Below are positions 53,773 to 62,195 of a stretch of 64,000 bases of DNA, piece after piece. Each line of letters begins with the position of its first letter. The stretch's first letter is position 1. The stretch is from Flavobacterium laiguense. GTDB lineage: Bacteria; Bacteroidota; Bacteroidia; Flavobacteriales; Flavobacteriaceae. The DNA lies in contig NZ_QCZH01000017.1 in the NCBI RefSeq assembly GCF_003097655.1, positions 17,929 to 81,928 of the forward strand, read 5' to 3'. Below the pieces are notes generated by a model. It ran no database searches, was not told where the DNA came from, and saw only the letters and a program-made list of their open reading frames with translations. The translations under genes and the position numbers were made by a program.

Positions 53773-53808
53773 CTTTTAACAAACAAATCTTTTTTTGTTT
53801 GTTAAAAG
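53773..53808. terminator. Perfect inverted repeat CTTTTAACAAACAAA/TTTGTTTGTTAAAAG
   Basis: A 15-bp stem without G-C richness but with a T-rich loop, just before the phe operon promoter; a possible transcription boundary. Confidence 0.5.
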
Positions 53809-53819
53809 ATTATTTTTAT

Positions 53820-53850
53820 TTTGGACGACTCAAAATATGTTATACATTTG
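53820..53850 (+). promoter_or_regulatory. Promoter of the phe/tyr operon (TTTG-N19-TACATTTG)
   Basis: -33 TTTG (53820-53823), 19-base spacer, -7 TACATTTG (53843-53850); perfect agreement with the Bacteroidota consensus. Start expected around 53857, shortly before the leader peptide. Confidence 0.8.
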
Positions 53851-53879
53851 CATTAAATAATTGAACAACAAACAATACG

Positions 53880-53936
53880 ATGTCTACTAACCGTTTTTAT
53901 TTTAGCAACTCTTTTTATTTCTTCTTTAGGAAGTAA
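53880..53936 (+). CDS. Phe/Tyr-rich leader peptide of the aromatic operon
   Basis: An 18-residue peptide MSTNRFYFSNSFYFFFRK. Eight of 18 residues are Phe (6) or Tyr (2), with the run YFFF just before the end. Such leader peptides let ribosome stalling report the level of charged tRNA-Phe/tRNA-Tyr. It lies between a consensus promoter and an intrinsic terminator in front of pheA. Confidence 0.88.
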   Translation: MSTNRFYFSNSFYFFFRK

Positions 53937-53937
53937 G

Positions 53938-54017
53938 GGATTGTGCTATGGTTATTTGAAGAGTAAGAAACAAATAAAACTAATATACAATCCTGATGAA
54001 AATCAGGATTTTTTTTT
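53938..54017 (+). promoter_or_regulatory. Transcription attenuator of the phe/tyr operon (antiterminator and terminator)
   Basis: The terminator is AATCCTGAT (53989-53997)/ATCAGGATT (54002-54010) with loop GAAA and a T-run to 54017. The competing antiterminator is GGATTGT (53938-53944), starting one base after the leader stop codon, pairing with ACAATCC (53987-53993), which includes the 5' arm of the terminator. A ribosome at the leader stop would mask GGATTGT and allow termination; one stalled at the Phe/Tyr codons would leave it free. Confidence 0.82.
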
Positions 54018-54037
54018 GATATAAAATTAAAGCTAAG

Positions 54038-54925
54038 ATGTCAGTACAAACACAAAATCCTTTAGAAGCTAAAGCTCCCCTCTCCTCTGGAGAGGGGCTG
54101 GGGGTGAGGATTGCAATACAAGGAATTAAAGGATCTTTCCACCACCAAGTGGCTCAAGACTATTTTTATCAAAATGTTGAGGTAGACGAATGTCTGTCTT
54201 TTGAGGAATTGGTAGCTAGTCTGCTGACTGGAAAATCAGATCAAGCGGTAATGGCTATAGAGAATTCTATTGCAGGGCCAATCATTCCAAATTACGCATT
54301 GATTGACAAAAATAATTTACACATTATAGGAGAACATTATTTAGATATTCACCAAAATTTAATGGCATTGAAAGGTCAAAAAATCGAAGATATTCTAGAA
54401 GTACATTCTCACCCTATGGCGTTGTTGCAATGTATGGAGTTCTTAAAAAAATATCCAAACATAAAATTGGTTGAAGACAAGGATACTGCCGAAACCGCCA
54501 GAAGGATTCACGAAAAACAGCTAACGGGGATAGCGGCAATTGCGAGCAAAACAGCATCAGAATTGTATGATTTAGAGATTCTGGCTCCAGAAATTCAAAC
54601 GATAAACAATAACATGACTCGTTTTGTAATTATCAAAAAGGAAAAAGAATTTACGGATGAAAACGAAATCAATAGAGCTTCAATCAAATTTGAATTGGAT
54701 CACAAACGAGGAAGTTTGGCAGCAGTACTGAATGTGATGAGCGATTGTAAATTGAATTTAACCAAAATACAATCGTTGCCAAAAATAGAAACTCCCTGGA
54801 AATACTCGTTTTTCGTAGATGTTACTTTCGAAAAATATGAAGATTACGCCAAGGCCAAAGTATTGTTGACTATAATGGCCGAGTATTTTAAAGTATTGGG
54901 AGAATATAAAAACACGAGACCCTAA
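54038..54925 (+). CDS. pheA: Prephenate dehydratase
   Basis: Converts prephenate to phenylpyruvate. Catalytic domain about 25-205 (IAIQGIKGSFHHQVAQDYF; AVMAIENSIAGPI; TRFVIIKKEK) and a C-terminal ACT domain about 215-290 for feedback by Phe (KFELDHKRGSLAAVLNVMSDCKLNLTKIQSLP). No chorismate mutase is fused; that activity is on the DAHP synthase downstream. Residues 13-24 (APLSSGEGLGVR) are encoded by a family-D repeat at 54074-54109, so the N-terminus MSVQTQNPLEAK plus repeat is an addition before the conserved start. First gene after the attenuator. Confidence 0.95.
   Translation: MSVQTQNPLEAKAPLSSGEGLGVRIAIQGIKGSFHHQVAQDYFYQNVEVDECLSFEELVASLLTGKSDQAVMAIENSIAGPIIPNYALIDKNNLHIIGEHYLDIHQNLMALKGQKIEDILEVHSHPMALLQCMEFLKKYPNIKLVEDKDTAETARRIHEKQLTGIAAIASKTASELYDLEILAPEIQTINNNMTRFVIIKKEKEFTDENEINRASIKFELDHKRGSLAAVLNVMSDCKLNLTKIQSLPKIETPWKYSFFVDVTFEKYEDYAKAKVLLTIMAEYFKVLGEYKNTRP
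54074..54109 (+). repeat. Family-D repeat inside the pheA coding sequence
   Basis: GCTCCCCTCTCCTCTGGAGA then GGGGCTGGGGGTGAGG; translated in frame as APLSSGEGLGVR. The same element is intergenic at 33708, 35480, 35553 and 36915. Confidence 0.85.
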
Positions 54926-54978
54926 AAAGGGAAATAACAAAAGATAAATTACAAGTAGGAATACTAAAATAAATTGCC

Positions 54979-56127
54979 ATGATTAAAACAGCAAAACGTC
55001 TAGATATAATTGAAGAGTACTATTTCTCATCCAAGTTGAGAGAAGTGCGACAATTGGCATCAGAGGGGAAACCAATCATCAATATGGGAATTGGAAGTCC
55101 CGATTTAAAACCATCAAAGGCGGTTATAGATGCCGTAGTTTTGGCAATGCATGACGAAAACGCGCACCAATACCAAAGTTATCAAGGATTGCCGGAACTT
55201 AGAAAAGGAATGGCCGATTTTTATCAAAATAATTATGGAGTTGCATTAGATTCTAATACCGAAATTTTACCTTTAATAGGTTCTAAGGAAGGGATTATGC
55301 ATATTTCTATGGCTTTCCTGAATGAAGGAGATCATGTTTTGATTCCAAATCCGGGTTATCCTACCTACACTTCGGTAACGAATCTGGTTGGAGCGGTGCC
55401 GGTTTATTATGATTTGAAGGAAAACAATAATTGGGAACCTGATTTTGACGCTTTAGAAAAATTAGATTTATCAAAAGTGAAAATCATGTGGATAGGTTAT
55501 CCTCACATGCCAACAGGAGCAAGAGGTAGTTTGGAATTGTTCGAAAAGTTAGTGGCTTTCGCCAAAAAGCATCACATATTATTGATCAATGACAATCCGT
55601 ATAGTTTTGTTTTGAATGATAAACCCATGAGTTTGTTGCAGGTAGAAGGAGCCAAAGATGTCGCAATAGAGTTGAATTCTTTGAGTAAAACCTTCAACAT
55701 GGCAGGTTGGAGAGTAGGAATGATTTTGGCAAATGCTACTTTGATCGACGCAGTTCTTAAAGTCAAAAGCAACATGGATAGCGGAATGTTTTACGGTATT
55801 CAAAAAGGAGCCGTTGAAGCTTTGAAAAGCGATAAATCTTGGTTTGACTCAATGAATGCCATTTATAAAAGACGCCGAGTACTTACGGAACAATTGGCCG
55901 AAAAATTAGGTTGTGAAGTATACGCAGCAGGTGTTGGATTGTTTGTTTGGGCCAAATTGCCTGCAGGAGTAGTCTCTGCCGAGGATTTTATCGATAAAAT
56001 ATTATACGAAAAACATATTTTTATAACTCCGGGAACCATTTTTGGAAGTAACGGAGAAGGATACATACGATTTGCACTTTGTGTAAAAGAAGAAAAAGTA
56101 CAAGAAGCGATTGATAGATTTGCATAA
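54979..56127 (+). CDS. Class I/II PLP-dependent aminotransferase (aromatic/phenylpyruvate type likely)
   Basis: 382 residues. Family features: INMGIGSPDLKPS, YQSYQGLPELRKGMADFY, LIPNPGYPTYTSV, INDNPYSFVLND and SLSKTFNMAGWRVGMILA with the PLP Lys. Position between pheA and tyrA suggests it aminates phenylpyruvate and 4-hydroxyphenylpyruvate. Similar proteins are annotated as LL-DAP or aspartate aminotransferases, so substrate is inferred from context only. Confidence 0.9.
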   Translation: MIKTAKRLDIIEEYYFSSKLREVRQLASEGKPIINMGIGSPDLKPSKAVIDAVVLAMHDENAHQYQSYQGLPELRKGMADFYQNNYGVALDSNTEILPLIGSKEGIMHISMAFLNEGDHVLIPNPGYPTYTSVTNLVGAVPVYYDLKENNNWEPDFDALEKLDLSKVKIMWIGYPHMPTGARGSLELFEKLVAFAKKHHILLINDNPYSFVLNDKPMSLLQVEGAKDVAIELNSLSKTFNMAGWRVGMILANATLIDAVLKVKSNMDSGMFYGIQKGAVEALKSDKSWFDSMNAIYKRRRVLTEQLAEKLGCEVYAAGVGLFVWAKLPAGVVSAEDFIDKILYEKHIFITPGTIFGSNGEGYIRFALCVKEEKVQEAIDRFA

Positions 56128-56201
56128 CGTAGAGACGCGATTTATCGCGTCTAATATGAATGATTTAAGAAAACGAAAATTTTCTAAAAAAACGTGATGC
56201 T

Positions 56202-56297
56202 CTAGCCCTGATAGAAGCGGCATCCTTTTTTGAGGCGTCCCGATAGCTATCGGGATTTCTTCGCCTCAAAAAAGATATAGCGGATAGCAGGATTAGC
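56202..56297 (-). repeat. Palindromic mosaic element, family B copy 3 (inverted)
   Basis: On the minus strand: CCTGCTATCCGCTATATCTTTTTT, a stem GAGGCG/CGCCTC whose loop is the family-C palindrome TCCCGATAGCTATCGGGA (56238-56255), then AAAAAAGGATGCCGCTTCTA and TCAGGGCTAGAGC. Confidence 0.78.
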
Positions 56298-56314
56298 TAC
56301 AAAAAAATAAAACG

Positions 56315-57166
56315 ATGAAAATATACGTAATAGGAATTGGATTAATAGGAGGCTCAATAGCATTAGATGCTAAAGCGTTATATCCAGAAGCAAAAATTTT
56401 TGGAATTGACAGTAACGAAAATCATTTGCAGGAAGCAATTTCTCTTGGAGTTGTTGATGAAGCTGCGGTTTTTGATGATCTAGTCAATGCTGATTTTGTG
56501 ATCGTTTCGGTTCCTGTTGATACAGCTATTGTCCTTTTGCCAAAAGTATTGGACCTAGTTCCAAATAGCGCCATTGTTTTTGATGTAGGTTCGACTAAAG
56601 TGCCCATTTGTGAAGCGGTTGCGAATCATCCAAAAAGAAGAAATTTCATCGCAACGCATCCCATTGCAGGTACAGAGTTCTCGGGGCCATCGGCAGCGAT
56701 AAAAGGATTGTTTCACGGAAAAACAAATATCATTTGCGAAGTAGAAAAAACGACTTTCAAATTACAGGAAAAAGCATTGTGGCTTTTTAAAGCAATAGGA
56801 ATGAGGATTCGTTATATGGATCCGAAATCGCATGATAAACATATTGCTTATGTGTCGCATTTGTCGCACATCAGTTCATTTATGCTCGGAAAAACGGTTA
56901 TCAATAAAGAAAAAGACGAACAGGATATTTTTGACATGGCGGGTTCTGGTTTTGAGAGTACCGTTCGTTTGGCCAAAAGTTCTCCAGCGATGTGGACGCC
57001 TATTTTTAAACAAAACAAAAAACAGGTAGTCAAAACATTAGAAGAGTACATTGCGAATTTGTCTAAGTTTAAAGAGCTTTTAGAAAATGATGACTACGAT
57101 GCTATTTACAACGAAATGCAAAGTGTCAATAAAATAAAGGAGATATTAAACGGAATGAAAAAGTAG
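56315..57166 (+). CDS. tyrA: Prephenate dehydrogenase
   Basis: Oxidatively decarboxylates prephenate to 4-hydroxyphenylpyruvate. The 283 residues begin IYVIGIGLIGGSIALDAKALYP (NAD motif), then VIVSVPVDTAIVLLP, DVGSTKVPICEAV, ATHPIAGTEFSGPSAA with the conserved His, and HDKHIAYVSHLSHISSFML. No chorismate mutase domain. Third gene of the aromatic operon. Confidence 0.95.
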   Translation: MKIYVIGIGLIGGSIALDAKALYPEAKIFGIDSNENHLQEAISLGVVDEAAVFDDLVNADFVIVSVPVDTAIVLLPKVLDLVPNSAIVFDVGSTKVPICEAVANHPKRRNFIATHPIAGTEFSGPSAAIKGLFHGKTNIICEVEKTTFKLQEKALWLFKAIGMRIRYMDPKSHDKHIAYVSHLSHISSFMLGKTVINKEKDEQDIFDMAGSGFESTVRLAKSSPAMWTPIFKQNKKQVVKTLEEYIANLSKFKELLENDDYDAIYNEMQSVNKIKEILNGMKK

Positions 57167-57242
57167 GCAGTTTAAGAAAGTAGGCAGTGGTCAGTTTGCA
57201 GTATTCAGTCCCGAAACTTTTGATTAGTGTTGAGTGTGTGAA

Positions 57243-57270
57243 GTCATTGCGAGGAACGAAGCAAACACAC
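57243..57270. repeat. GTCATTGCGAGGAACGAAGC repeat, copy 2
   Basis: GTCATTGCGAGGAACGAAGC then AAACACAC, matching 48529-48556 except for one base. The reading frame upstream of the DAHP synthase passes through it, but that longer start is rejected. Confidence 0.8.
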
Positions 57271-57338
57271 TAGAAGGAGCCATAAGTAAGAAAAAAATAA
57301 AAATAAATCTAAAAACTAAAAAACTAAAACTAAGAAAA

Positions 57339-58421
57339 ATGGAAAATAAGAAAGAATTGAGAAATTGGTTGAATGAATTCAATTTGACTCACCCATTCGT
57401 AATTGCGGGACCTTGTAGTGCAGAAACAGAAGAACAAGTTTTAAAAATCGCACATGAATTAAAAGATTCTGATGTAAGTGTTTTTAGAGCAGGAATCTGG
57501 AAACCAAGAACGCGTCCAGGAGGATTTGAAGGTGTTGGAGAAATAGGTTTGAAATGGTTGAAAAAAGCCAAAGAACAAACGGGATTGTTGATGGGTACTG
57601 AGGTTGCAAATGCTGCTCACGTAAAATTGGCTTTGGAGTATGATATTGATGTATTGTGGATTGGAGCCAGAACAACGGTTAACCCTTTTGCTATGCAGGA
57701 AATTGCGGATGCATTAGTGGGGACTAAAAAAATAGTTTTGGTAAAAAATCCTGTAAATCCAGATCTATCTTTGTGGTTGGGTGGCGTTGAGCGTTTGTAT
57801 AATGCAGGTATCGAGAAATTAGGAGTGATTCACAGAGGGTTTTCGACTTACGAAAAAACGAAATACAGAAACATTCCAGAATGGCAAATTGCTATCGAAT
57901 TGCAAAATAAATTCCCTGATTTGCCTTTGATTATTGATCCATCACACATTACAGGAGATCGTAATATGATACTTGAGGTAACGCAACAAGCATTAGATTT
58001 AAATTACGATGGTATGATTATCGAAACGCATTGCGATCCAGATAATGCTTGGAGTGATGCTGCTCAACAAGTGACGCCAGACGCTTTGAAACAAATTTTC
58101 ATTGATTTGAGAGTAAGAAAACAAAATGATGTATCGGATGAATTTACCAGTAAAATGGCAAAATTAAGAGCGAATATAGATGTTCTAGATGCTACTTTAT
58201 TAGAATTGTTAGGAAAACGTATGAAAGTGGCCGACGAAATTGGTCTAGTGAAAAAAGATGCTAACGTTGCGGTATTGCAAAACAATCGTTGGAACGAAAT
58301 TCTTGGAAAAATGATTTTGGATGGAGAGAAAAAAGGACTTTCAGAAGAGTTTGTTCTTAAAATGTTCAAAGCCATTCACCAAGAAAGTATTGGTCACCAA
58401 GAAAAAGTCTTGAATGCTTAA
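57339..58421 (+). CDS. Bifunctional 3-deoxy-7-phosphoheptulonate synthase/chorismate mutase (type II)
   Basis: 360 residues. DAHP synthase domain about 1-265 (FVIAGPCSAETEEQVLKIA; FRAGIWKPRTRPGGFEGVGEIGLKWL; IDPSHITGDR; GMIIETHCDPDNAWSDAAQQ), AroA-I-beta/KDO8P-synthase-like. A chorismate mutase domain follows, about 275-360 (LRANIDVLDATLLELLGKRMKVADEIG; VLQNNRWNEILGKM). The fusion order is typical of Bacteroidota. It provides the first step and the branch-point mutase for the operon. ATG at 57339 chosen; the upstream GTG extension covers a repeat. Confidence 0.95.
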   Translation: MENKKELRNWLNEFNLTHPFVIAGPCSAETEEQVLKIAHELKDSDVSVFRAGIWKPRTRPGGFEGVGEIGLKWLKKAKEQTGLLMGTEVANAAHVKLALEYDIDVLWIGARTTVNPFAMQEIADALVGTKKIVLVKNPVNPDLSLWLGGVERLYNAGIEKLGVIHRGFSTYEKTKYRNIPEWQIAIELQNKFPDLPLIIDPSHITGDRNMILEVTQQALDLNYDGMIIETHCDPDNAWSDAAQQVTPDALKQIFIDLRVRKQNDVSDEFTSKMAKLRANIDVLDATLLELLGKRMKVADEIGLVKKDANVAVLQNNRWNEILGKMILDGEKKGLSEEFVLKMFKAIHQESIGHQEKVLNA

Positions 58422-58491
58422 TTTGATTTAAGATTCTAGATTAACGATTTCTGATTTTAGATTTCGTGAGTCGTAAAATTTAGATATTGAT

Positions 58492-58528
58492 AAATCCCAA
58501 GGCTTATAGTTTTGGGATTTTGTTTTTT
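58492..58528 (+). terminator. Intrinsic terminator of the aromatic operon
   Basis: AAATCCCAA/TTGGGATTT stem with T-run. Confidence 0.8.
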
Positions 58529-58568
58529 AGGAGGTTCAAGAACTTTAAACTTTAAACGGAAATCAAAA

Positions 58569-58717
58569 CTTTATCTTTGTAAAATCTTAGATTTTAAATC
58601 AGAAATCTAAAATCGTTAATCTTCAATCAAAAATCCTCCATAAATCCTTTATCTTTGCAAAGTATTAGATTTTAAATCAGAAATCTAAAATCGTTAATCT
58701 TCAATCAAAAATCCTCT
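58569..58717 (+). repeat. 78-bp tandem duplication carrying the rsgA promoter box
   Basis: CTTTATCTTTG(T/C)AAA...TTAGATTTTAAATCAGAAATC...ATCAAAAATCCTC occurs twice with a 78-base period. Each copy holds a TATCTTTG -7-like box (58572-58579 and 58650-58657). The second copy ends at the rsgA ATG. Most of the unit is the GATTTTAGA-type repeat. Confidence 0.85.
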
Positions 58718-59695
58718 ATGACAGGACTCGTTTACAAATCTACAGGAAGTTGGTACACCGTAAAATCCGAACAAGGAGATTTTATAGAATGCCGTATGAA
58801 AGGGAAATTCCGAATCAAGGGAATTAAAAGCACCAATCCGATTGCGGTTGGCGATGTGGTAGACTATGAGCTAGAAGAAACGTCGGATGTTGTTACAGGA
58901 ACAATTCATAATATTCACGATCGAAAAAATTATATCGTTCGTAAGGCCGTAAATTTATCGCATCAAATGCATATTATTGCTTCCAATATTGATCGCGTTT
59001 TTCTATTGGTAACCATAAATAATCCGCCAACTACATTCAACTTTATAGATCGTTTTTTGGTGACTGCCGAAGCCTATGGAATTGAAGCTGTTTTGGTGTT
59101 TAATAAAATAGACACTTTAGACGAAGCCACACTCGATGAGCAATTGTATATGCAACATGTATATCAGCAAATTGGATATAAATGCTTGAGAGTTTCTTCA
59201 ACCGAAATGAAGGGAGTCGAAGAATTACAAGAAATGATGGTGGGTAAAGTGAGTATGTTTTCTGGACATTCCGGTGTGGGGAAATCGACTTTAGTGAATG
59301 CTATGGAACCTTCCTTGCATTTAAAAACCAAGACGATATCGGTTGCAAGCAAGCAAGGGCAACACACCACTACTTTTGCAGAGATGTATGATTTGTCTTT
59401 TGGAGCCAAAATTATAGACACCCCTGGAATCAAAGGTTTTGGAATGGTAGATATGGATCCATCAGAGATTAGCGGTTATTTCCCAGAGTTTTTTAAATTG
59501 AAAGATCAATGTAAATTCAACAACTGTTTACATAAAGACGAACCGCATTGTGCCATCAAAGCTGCCTTGGAAAAAGATGAAATTGCATGGTCTCGTTACA
59601 ATAGTTACCTTAAAATATTAGAAGGGGACGATGAACATTATCGTACCGATGTTTATAATGAGGATCGAATAATTAGTGATAAAACTAGGGAATAA
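58718..59695 (+). CDS. rsgA: Ribosome small-subunit-dependent GTPase A
   Basis: A late-stage 30S assembly factor. The 325 residues comprise an N-terminal OB domain (ECRMKGKFRIKGIKSTNPIAVGDVVDYE), a circularly permuted GTPase with NKID first, then GHSGVGKSTLVNA and DTPGIKGFG, and a C-terminal zinc-binding region (CKFNNCLHKDEPHC). The start codon is fixed by the tandem repeat immediately upstream. Confidence 0.96.
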   Translation: MTGLVYKSTGSWYTVKSEQGDFIECRMKGKFRIKGIKSTNPIAVGDVVDYELEETSDVVTGTIHNIHDRKNYIVRKAVNLSHQMHIIASNIDRVFLLVTINNPPTTFNFIDRFLVTAEAYGIEAVLVFNKIDTLDEATLDEQLYMQHVYQQIGYKCLRVSSTEMKGVEELQEMMVGKVSMFSGHSGVGKSTLVNAMEPSLHLKTKTISVASKQGQHTTTFAEMYDLSFGAKIIDTPGIKGFGMVDMDPSEISGYFPEFFKLKDQCKFNNCLHKDEPHCAIKAALEKDEIAWSRYNSYLKILEGDDEHYRTDVYNEDRIISDKTRE

Positions 59696-59763
59696 CAATT
59701 GCAAAATTCAATGTCAATTGCAATGCCAAAAAGCAATATTTTAAAATCCGCAATTTAAAATAA

Positions 59764-60216
59764 ATGAAAGTTGTTCTCCAAAGAGTTTCCCAAGCTTCCG
59801 TAACTATAGATTCTAAAATAGTAGCCGATATTCGAAAAGGATTATTGGTTTTAGTAGGAATGGAAGATGCCGATACCCAAGAAGACATCGATTGGTTGGT
59901 GGGTAAAATTACCAAAATCCGTATTTTTGATGATGAAAATCACGTCATGAATTTGTCTATTCAAGACATTGATGGCGATATTATTGTGGTAAGCCAATTT
60001 ACACTTCACGCTTCTACAAAAAAAGGAAACCGACCTTCTTATATAAAAGCCTCAAAGCCGGATGTGGCTATTCCGCTTTATGAAAATTTTGTAAAACAGT
60101 TGGAAAAGGAGTTGGAAAAAAAAGTTCAAACTGGAATTTTTGGCGCCGATATGAAAGTATTGTTGCTTAATGACGGACCTGTTACCATACAAATAGATAG
60201 TAAGAATAAAGAATAA
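59764..60216 (+). CDS. dtd: D-aminoacyl-tRNA deacylase
   Basis: Removes D-amino acids mischarged onto tRNA. The 150 residues contain MKVVLQRVSQASV at the start, the motif VVSQFTLHASTKKGNRPSYIKAS (the SQxT catalytic segment) and the C-terminal VQTGIFGADMKVLLLNDGPVTIQID. Follows rsgA by 68 bases. Confidence 0.96.
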   Translation: MKVVLQRVSQASVTIDSKIVADIRKGLLVLVGMEDADTQEDIDWLVGKITKIRIFDDENHVMNLSIQDIDGDIIVVSQFTLHASTKKGNRPSYIKASKPDVAIPLYENFVKQLEKELEKKVQTGIFGADMKVLLLNDGPVTIQIDSKNKE

Positions 60217-60272
60217 AACTAATTGTTTTATTTAGACAAAATTTTCTTATATTTCGGTACTAAATATATTTT

Positions 60273-62189
60273 ATGTCCTACAAGTTTGTATCTGTTATTT
60301 CTATTGTTTTTTTATTTACTACAACTCTTCTTTTTGCTCAAAAAAGCGAATACAATACCCTAACTATTTCCGACAGTCTCAAAGAAAACGCCAATGCAGT
60401 TGTTCGTTTGAACCAAATTGATATTGTAATTGCGTCTCAGCGCAGTATGAATATTAAGAACAAACGAGTAGTGACTGTTCTGAATGAAAAAGGACTTGAT
60501 GCGGTTGAAGCCTATGAAAATTATGATAAGTCCGGTCCAGTTAAAAGCATATTGGCAACGGTTTATGATGCTTTTGGGAAAGAAATAAAAAAAATAAAGA
60601 GGAGTGATTTTAGAGATCAAAGTGCCGTAAGCGGGAGTACACTTTTCTCTGAAAGTCGCTATATTTACTTAGATTATACCCCGATTCAATATCCATTCAC
60701 AGTTGTTTTTGAAAGCGAAACAGAAACATCCAATACTGCTTTTATACCGCAATGGATGCCGCTAAATGATTATTTTGTAAGTGTAGAAAAAAGTATTCTC
60801 AATGTAAGTTGTCCTTCAAGTCTTGGATTTAAATACAAAGGATTTAATTTTTCAAATTTTAATATAAAAAAAACAGTAGATACTTCAACTCAGCTTTCTT
60901 ATACAGCATTAAAAGTGTTTGCTCAAAAAGAGGAAACAGCGAGTCCGTCAATTAGTACTCTTTTTCCAAGGGTAATGCTAGGATTAGAATTGTTTCATTT
61001 AGAAGGAGTAGATGGGAATGCTAAAACATGGGCAGAATTCGGGAAATGGTATAGCGAAAAAATTCTAACAGGAACTACAGATTTGCCTGAAGTTACTAAA
61101 GCAAAAATAAAAGTTCTAGTGGGGGCTGAAACTGACCCGATAAAGAAAGCACAAATTATTTATAAATATGTGCAAGAGAAATCAAGGTATATTAGCGTTC
61201 AAGTAGGGATTGGGGGTTGGAAGCCAATGTTAGCCAGTGATGTTGACCGCTTAGGATATGGAGATTGTAAAGCTTTGAGTAATTATACCAAAGCACTTCT
61301 TAATGCAGTAGATGTCCCGTCTTATAATACTGTTTTATATGGTAATCCAAGAAAGCGTGATATTGAAACCGATTTTGTTTCGATGCAAGGGAATCATATG
61401 ATTTTGGCTATACCCAATCAGGATAAATATGTTTTTTTAGAGTGCACCAGTCAAGTAGATCCTTTTGGTTATCAAGGAACTTTTACAGATGACAGGGATG
61501 TTTTGGTAATAAAACCTGATGGAGGAGAAATTGTAAGAACTAAAATTTATGAGGATAGTGGAAATACTCAAATAAGCAAAGGAACCTATTCTATTTCCGA
61601 AAATGGAGATTTATCTGGAAAAATAGGCATTGTTTCTGAGGGTTCTCAATACAATCAAAAATTTCATAACGATAAATTTTCTGCAACAGAAATAGATAAA
61701 TTCTATAAAGACTATTGGAGCACCATTAATAACTTGAAAATAAAGAAAATCACTTTTAAAAATGATAGTGATAAAATAAGTTTCACTGAAAATGCCGAAA
61801 TAAGTGCTGTAAATTATGGAAACATATCAGCCAATAAAATGATGTTTGTGGTAAATGTCTTTAATCCATTAACCCAAAGTGTCAAACGAATTCGGAATCG
61901 AAAAAATCCTTTAGAAATTCAAAGAGGATCAGTAGATATAGATGAAATTGAGATAGCTTTACCTGCTAATTTTTCTATAGAGTTTCTTCCAGGGAATGTT
62001 GAATTGAACAGTAAATTCGGAGAATATAAAACTGAGATTGTAAAAAAAGACAATAATAACATCATTTACAAACGAAAATTCTTTTTGAAAAAAGGTTTGT
62101 ATACGAACAAAGAATACGATGAATTTCGTCTTTTTATGGAGCAAATTTCTAGAAACAACAATGCTAAAATAATTTTAACCAAAAGCTAA
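60273..62189 (+). CDS. DUF3857/transglutaminase-like secreted protein
   Basis: 638 residues. Signal peptide MSYKFVSVISIVFLFTTTLLFAQ, a DUF3857 beta domain (about 60-250), then a transglutaminase-like domain with Cys in GYGDCKALSNYTKALL (about 330) and His in GNHMILAIP, followed by a beta-rich end. The Cys and His of the transglutaminase-type active site are retained; the third residue may be the acidic residue in FLECTSQ. Function unknown; common in pairs in Bacteroidota. Confidence 0.88.
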   Translation: MSYKFVSVISIVFLFTTTLLFAQKSEYNTLTISDSLKENANAVVRLNQIDIVIASQRSMNIKNKRVVTVLNEKGLDAVEAYENYDKSGPVKSILATVYDAFGKEIKKIKRSDFRDQSAVSGSTLFSESRYIYLDYTPIQYPFTVVFESETETSNTAFIPQWMPLNDYFVSVEKSILNVSCPSSLGFKYKGFNFSNFNIKKTVDTSTQLSYTALKVFAQKEETASPSISTLFPRVMLGLELFHLEGVDGNAKTWAEFGKWYSEKILTGTTDLPEVTKAKIKVLVGAETDPIKKAQIIYKYVQEKSRYISVQVGIGGWKPMLASDVDRLGYGDCKALSNYTKALLNAVDVPSYNTVLYGNPRKRDIETDFVSMQGNHMILAIPNQDKYVFLECTSQVDPFGYQGTFTDDRDVLVIKPDGGEIVRTKIYEDSGNTQISKGTYSISENGDLSGKIGIVSEGSQYNQKFHNDKFSATEIDKFYKDYWSTINNLKIKKITFKNDSDKISFTENAEISAVNYGNISANKMMFVVNVFNPLTQSVKRIRNRKNPLEIQRGSVDIDEIEIALPANFSIEFLPGNVELNSKFGEYKTEIVKKDNNNIIYKRKFFLKKGLYTNKEYDEFRLFMEQISRNNNAKIILTKS

Positions 62190-62195
62190 CCAAAA

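Noticed and set aside
57234..57338. N-terminal extension of the DAHP synthase from a GTG
   Set aside because: The extension reads through the GTCATTGCGAGGAACGAAGC repeat and is Lys-rich low-complexity sequence; the family start is at 57339.
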